Assembly (NCBI GenBank): GCA_964393335.1
Contig: CAYMTN010000031.1
Location: 1 to 34,480, forward strand
Length of the DNA stretch: 34,480 bases
Origin: CAYMTN01 sp964393335
Lineage (GTDB): Bacteria > Chloroflexota > Anaerolineae > Aggregatilineales > Aggregatilineaceae
Direction of reading: 5' to 3'
In this document: positions 9,098 to 17,321 of the stretch, in pieces
Layout: each line of letters begins with the position of its first letter
Position numbering within the stretch: position 1 is the stretch's first letter
The notes under the pieces: generated by a model
Database searches by the model: none
Told to the model about the DNA's origin: nothing
Seen by the model: only the letters and a program-made list of their open reading frames with translations
Position numbers and translations under genes: made by a program

Positions 9098-9862
9098 ATG
9101 TTCGAGGCCAGTCACCTCCAGCACAACATCGTCAGCGGGTACATCAAGATCGTCTCGGATGGGCACTACCTGCCGGCTTTTTGGGCGCATCCGGAGTTAG
9201 GCGGGCCGTTCCCCGGCCTGGTGATGCTGCATGACGGGTGGGGCCTGACGGCACACATCCGGGCGCAGGCGCGGCGTTTTGCCGAGCAGGGTTATTACGT
9301 CATCGCGCCGGACCTCTTCAACCGGCAGACTGCCGGTACGTTGCAGCAGGCCGGGGCGTTGATCGCGCAGGTGGGCGAGGCCGCGCTGTCGCACGTGACG
9401 GCGGCGCTCAACGCGTTGAAGACGCATCACAAGTGTGATGGCCGCATCGGCCTGATCGGCTGGGGGCTGGGCGGCGACCTGGCGCTGCGTATGGCCGTGA
9501 TCCGCGACGAACCGGGCGGGCTGGTGACGTTTTACGCCGCGCCGTCCGCCGTGACCCGGGCAGAGCTGCGCGCGTTGAGCTGCCCGCTGCTGGCGATTTT
9601 CGCCGGGCGCGACCCGGCCACGTCGCCGGAACAGGTCGAAACGCTGCGCGCCACCCTGGAACAGGCCCCTTTTGCGCACGAAGTCACGCTGTATCCCGGC
9701 GTAGGGCGTGATTTTTTTGACGATTCGCGCCCGGCCTTTGACGCGGAAGCTGCCGAAGACGCCTGGAATCGCGCGCTCGACTTTTTGAACGACAACCTGG
9801 AAGTTGAACCGCCCACGCCGCCGCATAAGCCCGGCCCATTTGAACCGGGATCGGTGTATTGA
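9098..9862 (+). CDS. Dienelactone-hydrolase-fold protein lacking catalytic residues
   Basis: The 254-residue protein aligns by eye along its length with the dienelactone hydrolase family: LVMLHDGWGLTAHIR near the N-terminus, YYVIAPDLFNRQ, the nucleophile-elbow region IGLIGWGLGGDLAL, the Asp loop IFAGRDPATSP (Asp172) and the C-terminal YPGVGRDFFDDSRPAF. In active members the elbow reads G-x-C-x-G-G and the last motif contains His. Here the nucleophile position is Gly123 and the His position is Arg204. Two of three triad residues are therefore gone in an otherwise intact, uninterrupted gene, which suggests a non-hydrolytic role or an unusual mechanism. GGGAGGAG precedes the ATG at ideal spacing. 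Confidence 0.85.
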   Translation: MFEASHLQHNIVSGYIKIVSDGHYLPAFWAHPELGGPFPGLVMLHDGWGLTAHIRAQARRFAEQGYYVIAPDLFNRQTAGTLQQAGALIAQVGEAALSHVTAALNALKTHHKCDGRIGLIGWGLGGDLALRMAVIRDEPGGLVTFYAAPSAVTRAELRALSCPLLAIFAGRDPATSPEQVETLRATLEQAPFAHEVTLYPGVGRDFFDDSRPAFDAEAAEDAWNRALDFLNDNLEVEPPTPPHKPGPFEPGSVY

Positions 9863-9978
9863 GACGCGCGCGCGAGATAGTCGCGCCAGAATTGAATTTG
9901 CGGCATAATGGGTACATCCGGTGTCCGGTAGGGTAACGCCCGTCTGTTGGCCTGATAATCCTGAGTGGGGAAACGGCT

Positions 9979-10455
9979 ATGCAACTATGCCCGCACTGCG
10001 GAACAGAAAATTTCGAAGGCGTGATCTTCTGCGAGCGCTGCGGGATCGCCCTGGTGCCCGTGCCGCTTGCCACGCGCCAGTTGCAGGGCTCTGGCGTCAG
10101 CGGCGGAACTGACATACTGGGCACTGAAGGCGTGTTGATTCTGCAAATTGACGAGGAGCAAGCGCCGCTGATGGTGCAGATTCGCCACGAAGTCGTGTTG
10201 GGGCGCGTCAGCGAGCAGACGGATACCTCGACGGCCATCAACCTCACGCCCTTCGGCGCGGACGAGGCCGGCGTGTCGCGGCGGCACGCGCGCCTGCTGC
10301 GCGACGAGCAGGCCGTTTATTTGATGGACCTGCGCAGCACGAACGGCACGCGCCTGAACGGCGAGCCGCTGCCGGTATCGGTTGAAAAACGGGTGCGTGA
10401 TGGCGATGAAATTACCCTGGGCCGCCTGAAGATGTACGTTTATTTCAAAACATAA
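9979..10455 (+). CDS. Zinc-ribbon plus FHA-domain protein
   Basis: The 158-residue cytoplasmic protein begins with a CPHC...CERC zinc ribbon (Cys4, 7, 18, 21), then a short linker and an FHA domain from about residue 70. FHA domains bind phosphothreonine peptides. The conserved residues are present: GRVSE near 75, SRRHARL at 100-106 and STNGTRLNG near 119-127. It heads a run of same-strand genes (lipoprotein, WD40, TPR, receiver) and could read Ser/Thr kinase signals, but no such kinase is in the window. The ATG follows GTGGGGAAA at a normal distance. The gap to the next gene (125 bp) contains a TATAAT, so the next gene may have its own promoter. Confidence 0.9.
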   Translation: MQLCPHCGTENFEGVIFCERCGIALVPVPLATRQLQGSGVSGGTDILGTEGVLILQIDEEQAPLMVQIRHEVVLGRVSEQTDTSTAINLTPFGADEAGVSRRHARLLRDEQAVYLMDLRSTNGTRLNGEPLPVSVEKRVRDGDEITLGRLKMYVYFKT

Positions 10456-10538
10456 CACGCGCTGGCGCTGCCCGCGACGACGGATCACCCCCCGAATCAC
10501 CCAGCCGGATGCACGCTCCGTGACGGGTGATTTTACGT

Positions 10539-10544
10539 TATAAT
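10539..10544 (+). promoter_or_regulatory. Consensus -10 element TATAAT
   Basis: TATAAT lies 36 bp before the lipoprotein ATG at 10581. The -35 region is poor, so this is only a partial promoter. It would place the lipoprotein/WD40/TPR/receiver genes in one transcript. Confidence 0.4.
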
Positions 10545-10580
10545 GCGCATGTGTGTTCGTGTTATCGAGGAAAAACAGGT

Positions 10581-11816
10581 ATGTGGCGGTTAACGGTGCT
10601 GGTCGCGCTGGCGGTGGTCATGCTTCTGGCGTCGGCCTGCGGGGGCAGCCTGCAAAACAATGATCCCGTGTTCATGGTGGCGACGCCCGTATCGCCCGAC
10701 GCCGGATTTGTCACGTACCGGCAGTCGTCGGGCGCGTTTTCACTGCGCATGCCGCCCGACTGGATCGCAGGCGAGCTGCCCGATCCGAACGGGGTCCGCA
10801 TCCAGTTCACCGACCTGGAAGGCGAGCAGGCGGTCACGCGCTTGAGCGTCTACGTGGTGAATACCGGCCAGCCGATGACGCCCGAAGCCTTCGCGCAGGC
10901 CGCCAACGCGTACCAGCCGCCCGAAGACCTGGCCGCCTACGGCTGGCAGGAATTCAGCCGCACCGACCAGCGTGACGGCAGCCGCCGGATCACCGGCGTG
11001 CGCACGTACCCGACCATCGGGCCGCGCAGTCTGAACATTTTTTTGCAGGGCGATGGCGCATTTTTCAGCGCCATTGAGGTTGACGTGACGGACGCCAGCC
11101 CCGCACTGATCGACCAACTGAGCGCGGTCGTGAATACGTACCGCGTCAACCGCGATGCCGAGCTGGCGGTCGGCACCGTGCAGCAGGCAGCGGCGAGCGT
11201 GACATCCTACAGCGGCGTGATCGGCTTTCACGGTTACCTGGCGTGGACCGACGACGACGGCGTGTTTCACCTGACGGGCGAAGCGGTCAACACCACGCCG
11301 CGCCCGCTGGAAGCCGTGCGCCTCTCCGGCGTGTTGTACGACAGCCAGGGCCGCCGGTTGGCCGAGCAGTCCGATATTCTGTCGGTGGACGTGCTGGGAC
11401 CGGGGCAGGGCGCGCCCTTCGATCTGCGGTTTGAGGGCGGCAAGCCCGCTACTGCCGTGCGGTATGAGTTGAACGTCGCCGGGCGCGAGGCCGATTACGC
11501 GCTGCAAACCTATTACGGGCCGGAGAATTTCGTCATCGCCAACGACTACGCGGATTATAACGCGCAGAACAACCTGGTCCTGCGCGGCGAACTGGCCAAT
11601 GTCGGGCCGGGCGTCGCGGAAGCGGTCAAGGTTGTGGCGGCGATCTGGGACGGTCAGGGGCACGTCGTCGGCGCGGAGACGATTTTTGTCTCGAAGGCGC
11701 AGTTAGTGCCGCAGGAAGCGGTGGCGTTTGAAGTGCCGTTTTACCAGTTGGGCGGCTCGGCCATGACCTACACCCTGACCGTGCTCGGCACCGAGGGCAC
11801 GCTGGCCGGGGATTGA
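10581..11816 (+). CDS. Lipoprotein with two FxLYD-like domains
   Basis: The start is the ATG at 10581, with GAGG about 10 bp upstream; a longer in-frame GTG reading would begin upstream of the -10 element and is rejected. The 411-residue product begins with a lipoprotein signal peptide ending LLASAC, so it is anchored outside the membrane. Residues about 40-180 resemble the PsbP/DcrB-like fold (FSLRMPPDWIAGELPDPNG). Two FxLYD-like immunoglobulin-type domains follow: one containing VRLSGVLYDSQGRRLAEQ, the other containing VKVVAAIWDGQGHVVGAE. FxLYD domains are typical of surface proteins, and no enzymatic residue is evident. Its stop lies 18 bp before the WD40 gene start. Confidence 0.8.
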   Translation: MWRLTVLVALAVVMLLASACGGSLQNNDPVFMVATPVSPDAGFVTYRQSSGAFSLRMPPDWIAGELPDPNGVRIQFTDLEGEQAVTRLSVYVVNTGQPMTPEAFAQAANAYQPPEDLAAYGWQEFSRTDQRDGSRRITGVRTYPTIGPRSLNIFLQGDGAFFSAIEVDVTDASPALIDQLSAVVNTYRVNRDAELAVGTVQQAAASVTSYSGVIGFHGYLAWTDDDGVFHLTGEAVNTTPRPLEAVRLSGVLYDSQGRRLAEQSDILSVDVLGPGQGAPFDLRFEGGKPATAVRYELNVAGREADYALQTYYGPENFVIANDYADYNAQNNLVLRGELANVGPGVAEAVKVVAAIWDGQGHVVGAETIFVSKAQLVPQEAVAFEVPFYQLGGSAMTYTLTVLGTEGTLAGD

Positions 11817-11833
11817 CGGGAGTCCACCATCGC

Positions 11834-13192
11834 ATGACACACCGCATACGCGTGTTTCTGATCGGCGCGGCGCTGCTGACGGTGCTAGCGCCGTCTTATG
11901 TTACAGTATTTGGCCAGTCGTCGGACACCGGGCCGTACACCCTGCGGCAAACGTTGGGGCGCGGGCCGGTGCGGTCCGTCGCGTGGAGGCCGGCGGGGGA
12001 CGTGATCGCGGTTGGCGGCGCGCCCGGCGTCTGGCTGTACGCGTTCAGGTTGGGCGACCCGCCGGGTTTGGGCGACAGGGGCCTGCTGCAAGGCCACACC
12101 AAGGCTGTGTACGACCTGGATTTTAACCGGGACGGATCGCGATTGGTCAGCGTCAGCCACGACATGACCGTGCGCGTGTGGGATGTCGCGGCGCAGGCCG
12201 AGCTGTTCGCGCTGAGCGGGCATACCGACCTGGTCGTGGCGGTAGACTGGAGTCCGGCGGGCGACGTGATCGCCAGCGGTGGGTACGATGGTACGCTTCG
12301 CTTGTGGAGTCCGGTCACAGGCGCGGCGCTGGCCGTGATCGAGGCGGGCGGCGGCTGGGTGGACGACGTCGCCTTCAACCGGGACGGGTCGATCCTCGCC
12401 AGCGCGACGCGGGACGGCGTGCTGCGTCTGTGGGACCTCGCCAGCGGCGCATCGGTCGCGGCGGTGGACGCGCATCCGGGCGGCGTCAGCGCCGTGAAGT
12501 GGAGTCCCGATGGCAGCCTGATCGCGACTGCCGGGCGGGATGGCCGCCTCCGGCTGTGGCGCGACGACCTGACGCCGGTTTTGGACATCCCCGCGCACGG
12601 CGACGTGATCTACGATCTGGCGTGGAATCCGGTGGATGGTACGCTGGCGACCGCCAGTTGGGACGACGTCGGGGTGTGGTCGGCGGCGGATGGCCGCCCC
12701 CTGCACACTTTGACCGGGGTTGACCGGCGCGTGTATCATGTGGCCTGGAATCCGGACGGAACGGTTATGGCGACGGTCAACTGGGACAGCACCGTGCGCC
12801 TGTGGGACGTGGCCGCCGAAACCGTGATCGCTTCGCAGCCGGAACACATGGACGTGATCGTGTGGGTCGGCTGGGATCACGACGAGGTACGCGCCGCCAC
12901 GCTGGACGGGCGGCTGCTGATCTGGCAGGTGCCGTCGGGCCGCTGGATCGGGGGCGGCACGGTCGAGACGGACGCCGGGCTGCCGTCGCTGGCGACCAAC
13001 GCCAGCGGGACGCGCACCTTTGCCATCGACGCGGGCGGCACGGTGCGCATTATGGGCCGTACGGACGGCGGCGGCGCGTTGATCATCGCCACGCTGCCGG
13101 GCCGCTCCGACGCGGCGGCGTGGAGTCCTGATGGGACGCAGATAGCGGTGGCGCAGCGCAACGGTACGATTACGATCTGGGGCGACGAATGA
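11834..13192 (+). CDS. Exported WD40-repeat beta-propeller protein
   Basis: The start is the ATG at 11834, with GGGAG 11 bp before it, rather than the in-frame TTG 21 bp upstream. The 452-residue product has a hydrophobic leader of about 28 residues (FLIGAALLTVLAPSYV), then about ten WD40-type repeats filling the whole chain. Examples are GHTKAVYDLDFNRDG ... VRVWDV and WSPDGSLIATAGRDG ... LRLWRD. The later repeats (from about residue 340) are less regular. Such propellers are protein-binding platforms and no catalytic domain is attached. The stop overlaps the start of the TPR gene by 4 bp (ATGA), indicating translational coupling. Confidence 0.88.
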   Translation: MTHRIRVFLIGAALLTVLAPSYVTVFGQSSDTGPYTLRQTLGRGPVRSVAWRPAGDVIAVGGAPGVWLYAFRLGDPPGLGDRGLLQGHTKAVYDLDFNRDGSRLVSVSHDMTVRVWDVAAQAELFALSGHTDLVVAVDWSPAGDVIASGGYDGTLRLWSPVTGAALAVIEAGGGWVDDVAFNRDGSILASATRDGVLRLWDLASGASVAAVDAHPGGVSAVKWSPDGSLIATAGRDGRLRLWRDDLTPVLDIPAHGDVIYDLAWNPVDGTLATASWDDVGVWSAADGRPLHTLTGVDRRVYHVAWNPDGTVMATVNWDSTVRLWDVAAETVIASQPEHMDVIVWVGWDHDEVRAATLDGRLLIWQVPSGRWIGGGTVETDAGLPSLATNASGTRTFAIDAGGTVRIMGRTDGGGALIIATLPGRSDAAAWSPDGTQIAVAQRNGTITIWGDE

Positions 13193-14187
13193 CGGTACTC
13201 AAACAGGTGGGCTGGCTCGAATCGCTGGCGCTGGTGGTATTCGGGATCGCGCTGGCGCTGGTCGTCGTGGGCGGGCTGGACCCGGTCGCGCTGATCATCC
13301 TGTTGATCCTGAGTTACCTGGCGTACATGGCACGCGGCGTGATCCGGCAAGCGGCGCGCGTGCGCCCGGTCGAACCGCCGCGTACCTGGCTGATCACGAT
13401 GATCGGCAACCTGGCGTTGATGGCGCTGGGTATTGGCGCGTTCGGCTGGTACCTGGTCGGGGCCGGGGCCGGGGCCTGGGTGCCGTTTTTGATCTTCATC
13501 GCGGGTATGCTCGCGCTGCGGGCGTGGCGGCGCAGCGTCGTAGCCAACCTGTACGCGTGGCGCGTCCCGGCGCTGGCGCTGCTTCAGCAGGGTGAGTACA
13601 AAAAACTGGTCCGCGAGCTGGAAACGGAAGCCCGCGTCCAGGCCCATCCTGACAAACTGGCGATGGTCGCGCTGGCGCAGATCGAGCTGAACAAGTGGGA
13701 TACCGCCGAGTCGCTGCTGGCCGAAGCACGCGCCGCCGCGCCGGATTTTGCGTCGGTGAACGGGGCGCTCGGATCGCTGCGGCGGCACCAGGCGCGTTAC
13801 GCGGAAGCCGTCGAGGCGATCCGCCGCGCGCTTGTGTTTGAGGCCAACGTCAATTCCAGTTATTACCTCGGCTTCTGCCAGTATCTCGCCGGGGACGACG
13901 CCGGGGCCAGCGTGACGCTGCGCGCCATCATCGACGATCCGCTGCTGATCCAACAGGGGCAGGTCGTCGGCGCGTACATCCTGGGGCAGGTGGCCGAGTC
14001 GGCGGGTGACACCGACGCGGCGAGGGCCTGGTACACGCGCATGGCGGACGCCGCCCCCAGGGTGATCCCGGTGCTGGACCAGGAAGCGCGGCGTCACAAA
14101 CAGACGCCTTACGGGGATAGGCTCAAAGACCTCGTGCGCGACATCAACCGGACGATCGCGCGCCGCTCACTGCCGGATACGGCGTGA
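13189..14187 (+). CDS. Membrane-anchored tetratricopeptide-like protein
   Basis: The 332-residue protein begins with about four hydrophobic helices in two hairpins (residues about 8-47 and 68-108). A soluble helical part follows, with TPR-like repeats, for example LEAEAR-type helices around AMVALAQIELNKWDTAESLLAEA and NGALGSLRRHQARYAEAVEAI. The ATG overlaps the WD40 stop codon, so the two are made together. TPRs mediate protein contacts, and this protein could hold the exported propeller's partners at the membrane, though its topology is not resolved. The next gene begins 15 bp after its stop. Confidence 0.75.
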   Translation: MTVLKQVGWLESLALVVFGIALALVVVGGLDPVALIILLILSYLAYMARGVIRQAARVRPVEPPRTWLITMIGNLALMALGIGAFGWYLVGAGAGAWVPFLIFIAGMLALRAWRRSVVANLYAWRVPALALLQQGEYKKLVRELETEARVQAHPDKLAMVALAQIELNKWDTAESLLAEARAAAPDFASVNGALGSLRRHQARYAEAVEAIRRALVFEANVNSSYYLGFCQYLAGDDAGASVTLRAIIDDPLLIQQGQVVGAYILGQVAESAGDTDAARAWYTRMADAAPRVIPVLDQEARRHKQTPYGDRLKDLVRDINRTIARRSLPDTA

Positions 14188-14201
14188 AAGGAACCGGTGT
14201 T

Positions 14202-14834
14202 ATGGCGGAACCCGCCTGGTTTGACGCGAGGCTGAACCGCCGCCAGCTATTACGCTGGGCGGGCGTGGCCGGGGCGGCGGCGCTGGTGCCCCCTTTGCCG
14301 CCGGTCGCCACGCCTGACGGCGCGGCCTCGCCATTACGCGGTCTGTCGCTTGAGGACCTGGTCGCACGCACGGCCCGGTACCCGATCCTGTTGTGTGATG
14401 ATACGCCGGGCGTGATGGCGCTCTACGCGCGCATTCTGCGGCACACGGGCTTCACCGCGATCACGACGCCGGACCCCCACCGGGCGCTAGACTTGTGCCG
14501 CAGCGTGCCGGTATCGCTCGTGCTCTCGGACATCATGAAACCCGGCATGAACGGGCTTGAGATGCTCCAAGACCTGCGCGGCGACCCGGTCACGCGCGAC
14601 ATCCCGCTCGTCTTTCTGACGGCCCGCTGCGATCCCCAGTCGCGGCACATGGCGCAGGCGCTGGGTGCCGATGGTTACCTGGTCAAACCGGTGCTGTTTG
14701 ACGAGTTTTTCTCGACGGTGCACCACACGCTGCGCGTGCGCGGTCACTGGCAGGTGCCGGACGGTTTCGACCCGCGCGTGTTCGCGGCGGTCATGGCCGA
14801 GCATCCGGCTACTGAGCCTGACATATCTTGCTAA
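14202..14834 (+). CDS. Receiver-domain protein with a Tat-like N-terminal leader
   Basis: The 210-residue product carries a complete CheY-type receiver from about residue 60 to 180: acidic pair Asp66/Asp67 in LLCDDTPG, phospho-acceptor Asp110 in LSDIMKPGMNG, Thr in VFLTAR and Lys in YLVKP. No DNA-binding or enzymatic output domain follows, only a 25-residue tail. Before the receiver is a 50-residue stretch reading LNRRQLLRWAGVAGAAALV, which looks like a twin-arginine signal or a signal anchor and is unusual for a phosphorelay receiver. ATG 14202 is preferred to the overlapping GTG at 14184 because AAAGGA sits about 9 bp before it. It is last in the FHA/lipoprotein/WD40/TPR run. Confidence 0.85.
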   Translation: MAEPAWFDARLNRRQLLRWAGVAGAAALVPPLPPVATPDGAASPLRGLSLEDLVARTARYPILLCDDTPGVMALYARILRHTGFTAITTPDPHRALDLCRSVPVSLVLSDIMKPGMNGLEMLQDLRGDPVTRDIPLVFLTARCDPQSRHMAQALGADGYLVKPVLFDEFFSTVHHTLRVRGHWQVPDGFDPRVFAAVMAEHPATEPDISC

Positions 14835-14920
14835 AACGACTGTGTGGCAGAGACTCGCTGCCGGTGCTCGAAAGCTTGGTTTTCAATGCGAGTATCAGTA
14901 AGTAGCCGCCGGGTGCGCGG

Positions 14921-15457
14921 TCAGCCAGAGTCCTGCCTGGACTTGCGCGGCAGGATGATCGTCTGATCGTCACCGCCCGCTTCAAACTGGGCCAGCAGCT
15001 CGCGCAGCGGCTCGTCGGCATACACCACCGGATGCTCGTCGCTGCTCACAATCCCCTGGAAGACTCCGTTTCGCAGCACGACGACCACGTTTTCCGGATT
15101 CTCTTCGATTAACTCGCGTACCTGGGCGATGCTGATCCCGTCTCGTTCGACGACTGCCGGTGAAACCACGCCGGGCAGCCCGCGTGTCGGGTTATGGGGG
15201 TTTCTGTGCCAGTAGGGCAGGTCGGCCAGCGGCGTATTCATGTGGACCGGGGCATCCAGCGGTTTGAGCAGGTTGTATAGTTCGCTGAACCGGATCGCCG
15301 TGTAGAGCTGGTTTTTGTGCTCGATGATCAGCCACCACCAGGCGACACTGCCGGGGGTGCTGCGCCAGGCGTGCAGCGCAGCGTGAACGCTATGCGTGTG
15401 CGGGCAGCGCACGTGCCCGTGAACGGGTCGGGCCAGCTCGCTATCGGAAATGGGCAT
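14921..15457 (-). CDS. Small CBS-like protein of unknown function
   Basis: The start is the ATG at 15457 (MPISDSEL), preceded by a strong GGAGGTG; a longer TTG reading from 15484 is rejected. The 178-residue product has no signal or membrane segment. Its two halves each show a pattern reminiscent of a CBS motif: SVHAALHAW ... SVAWWWLIIEHKNQLYTAIRFSEL, and ISIAQVRELIEENPENVVVVLRNGVFQGIVS. CBS pairs bind adenosyl ligands, but the match is weak and the Trp-rich stretch is unusual. It begins 33 bp after the stop of the propeller gene on the same strand, so the two are probably co-transcribed. Confidence 0.55.
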   Translation of the reverse strand: MPISDSELARPVHGHVRCPHTHSVHAALHAWRSTPGSVAWWWLIIEHKNQLYTAIRFSELYNLLKPLDAPVHMNTPLADLPYWHRNPHNPTRGLPGVVSPAVVERDGISIAQVRELIEENPENVVVVLRNGVFQGIVSSDEHPVVYADEPLRELLAQFEAGGDDQTIILPRKSRQDSG

Positions 15458-15490
15458 ACGAATCACCTCCGCGCGACGCGTCAATTATCG

Positions 15491-16801
15491 TTACTGCATC
15501 ATAGCATGTTTACGGCCAGGGACCAACGTCAGGACCACGACCAGCAGGATTCCGCCAGCGATCACGAGCAGCACCCGGTCGGTCGCGTGCGTGACCGGCG
15601 GCGACCAGGCGGGCGATGAATCGACGCCGGGATACGTGGTGATCTGGATCAGCCCGCTGCCGTCAGGATAGACGACGAAAATGTCCCGGTTGCCGCTGCG
15701 CAGCGATTCAAACGCGATCCACTGCCCGTCCGGCGACCAGACCGGGTTGATGTCGGCGGCGAGATCGGTAGTCAGGGCGTGCCGCTCGGACCCATCCGGG
15801 CGCACGAGCATCAGGTTGCTGGTGGGGTCGCGCTCGTCCTGGTAAGCGATCCACTGTCCATCCGGCGACCACACCGCGTTGGCGTCCCGCCGGGGATCGT
15901 CCGAGACGTTGGTCAGTCCACTGCCATCCGGGTGGACGGTGAACAGGTCCAGGTCGCTCCCGTACAGCGTTTCATACAGAATCCACTGCCCATCCGGGGA
16001 CCAAACCGGGTCTGTATCCGGCGCGGGATCGGTCGTCAACTGGCGTGTCAGGCTGCCATCGGCCCGCGCGATGAACACGTCAGGGTTAGCGCCGGGCAGC
16101 TCCAGCCGCCAGGCAGACGTAAACAGAATCCACTGCCCATCCGGCGACCAGCCCGCCAGTTGGTCGTCGGTTTCGCCGCCGGTGATCTGGCGCAGATCGA
16201 CCACATGCAGCGCGGCGTCCAGGGTCGCCACGAACAGCTCGCCCTGGTTGTTCGGTTCGCCGCCGCGAAACGACCGGAACGCGATCTGCTGGCCGTCCGG
16301 CGACCAGACCGGGCCGAAGTCGTAGGCGGGATTGTCCGTCAGGTTGCGCGGCGGCTCGCCCGTGCGGAAGAGATAAATTTCCGTGCTGCTGCCGGTGCGG
16401 AAGTCGGCGGCCAGCGTCCTGCCGTCCGGCGACCATACCAGCGACACCAGTTCCGCCAGGGGGGGCGTCAGGTTGGTGCGCCCGGTCCCATTCGGGCGGA
16501 CGGTAAACAGCTCGCGCACAGGCGGCACCGCGCCGGGCCGGGCCACCGTATAGGCGATCCGGCAGTCGCGCAGACAGGCGGGCGACCAGGCAGCCGCGCT
16601 CGCGTCGTACGGGCCGCTGACCAGCACCGACGGCGCGACTTTGCCCGGCCACGTGATCATCACGTCCTGGTTGGCGTGGATGCTGGTGTAGGCCAGCAGC
16701 GAAGGGCCGGACGTGGTCGCGTCCGGCTGCGCCGCGATGACCAGCCCGATCGCAGCAGTCAAAATGCCCCACAGGGCCAGAAGGAGGCGGGTCACGTTCA
16801 C
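15491..16801 (-). CDS. Anchored TolB-like (PD40) beta-propeller protein
   Basis: The 436-residue protein has an N-terminal signal or anchor helix (LLLALWGILTAAIGLVIAA). It then has about seven to eight PD40 repeats with the recurring VWSPDGQWI core, spaced about 45 residues apart. It ends in a transmembrane helix (VLLVIAGGILLVVVLTLV) and a short basic tail. The propeller therefore most likely sits outside the cytoplasmic membrane, tethered at the C-terminus. PD40 propellers bind proteins or peptides, and no protease domain is fused here. The initiation codon appears to be GTG, and no strong ribosome-binding site is seen. The region between this gene and the pilin gene is AT-rich and holds the pilin promoter. 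Confidence 0.88.
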   Translation of the reverse strand: MNVTRLLLALWGILTAAIGLVIAAQPDATTSGPSLLAYTSIHANQDVMITWPGKVAPSVLVSGPYDASAAAWSPACLRDCRIAYTVARPGAVPPVRELFTVRPNGTGRTNLTPPLAELVSLVWSPDGRTLAADFRTGSSTEIYLFRTGEPPRNLTDNPAYDFGPVWSPDGQQIAFRSFRGGEPNNQGELFVATLDAALHVVDLRQITGGETDDQLAGWSPDGQWILFTSAWRLELPGANPDVFIARADGSLTRQLTTDPAPDTDPVWSPDGQWILYETLYGSDLDLFTVHPDGSGLTNVSDDPRRDANAVWSPDGQWIAYQDERDPTSNLMLVRPDGSERHALTTDLAADINPVWSPDGQWIAFESLRSGNRDIFVVYPDGSGLIQITTYPGVDSSPAWSPPVTHATDRVLLVIAGGILLVVVLTLVPGRKHAMMQ

Positions 16802-16921
16802 GGATTTTTACCAAATCGTTGCATCTGTTTTACGATCTCTATATAATTAAGGCGTCCATCTTATCTTTTTGTTTGATTCATGAAGATTTTGTGAAAATTG
16901 TGAAATTTTTTCTTCAAGGGG

Positions 16922-16950
16922 TTGTCAGCGTTTGATTTGCATGTTACTAT
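16922..16950 (+). promoter_or_regulatory. Sigma-70 promoter of the pilin gene
   Basis: TTGTCA (-35) and TACTAT (-10) are separated by 17 bp. The downstream AAGGAG (16988-16993) and ATG (17002) leave a leader of about 45 nt. The surrounding 150 bp is markedly AT-richer than the rest of the window. Confidence 0.7.
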
Positions 16951-17001
16951 GAAATCACCAATCGTGGTAAAGCGAATTCATTCTATCAAGGAGAAATCAT
17001 C

Positions 17002-17148
17002 ATGTTGTATATGCCTCGTGAAGAGGGTCAGGGCCTCGTAGAGTACGCCCTCATCCTCGTCCTGGTCGCCGTTGTCGTGATTATCATCCTGGCCCTGCTC
17101 GGCCCGGCCATCGGCAACATCTTCTCGAACATCGTCAACAACCTGTAA
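17002..17148 (+). CDS. flp: Flp/TadA-secreted type IVb pilin
   Basis: This 48-residue protein has a short charged leader ending EEGQG, then LVEYALILVLVAVVVIIILA and a short tail GPAIGNIFSNIVNNL. This is the Flp pattern: a prepilin peptidase site after Gly, Glu at position five, and a long hydrophobic helix. Pilins of this type are assembled by the Tad machine into thin adhesive pili. No tad, cpa or prepilin peptidase gene is in the window. The gene stands alone, with AAGGAG 8 bp upstream, a strong promoter and a terminator right behind it, which suits a highly expressed structural subunit. Confidence 0.93.
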   Translation: MLYMPREEGQGLVEYALILVLVAVVVIIILALLGPAIGNIFSNIVNNL

Positions 17149-17169
17149 TTTTCAGTCTGATCCACGTCG

Positions 17170-17194
17170 AAAACCCCGCCCCGCGCGGGGTTTT
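17170..17194 (+). terminator. Intrinsic terminator of the pilin gene
   Basis: A 10-bp perfect stem AAAACCCCGC/GCGGGGTTTT with a 5-nt loop lies 21 bp after the pilin stop. The arm ends in TTTT. Confidence 0.85.
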
Positions 17195-17321
17195 CCGTTC
17201 ATACAGGATGCACCGCCCGGCAGCCGTAGGGTACGCCGGGCGTTTTTGCGTTACACTAAGGGCCGCACGAGCAGGGGGACGGAATTCGGATCACAACGAC
17301 GCGCGGTGCAAGGAGTGAAGA

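Noticed and set aside
9892..9909. Promoter for the FHA gene from TTGAAT and CATAAT
   Set aside because: The two boxes are only 6 bp apart and no alternative -35 is present at 16-18 bp.
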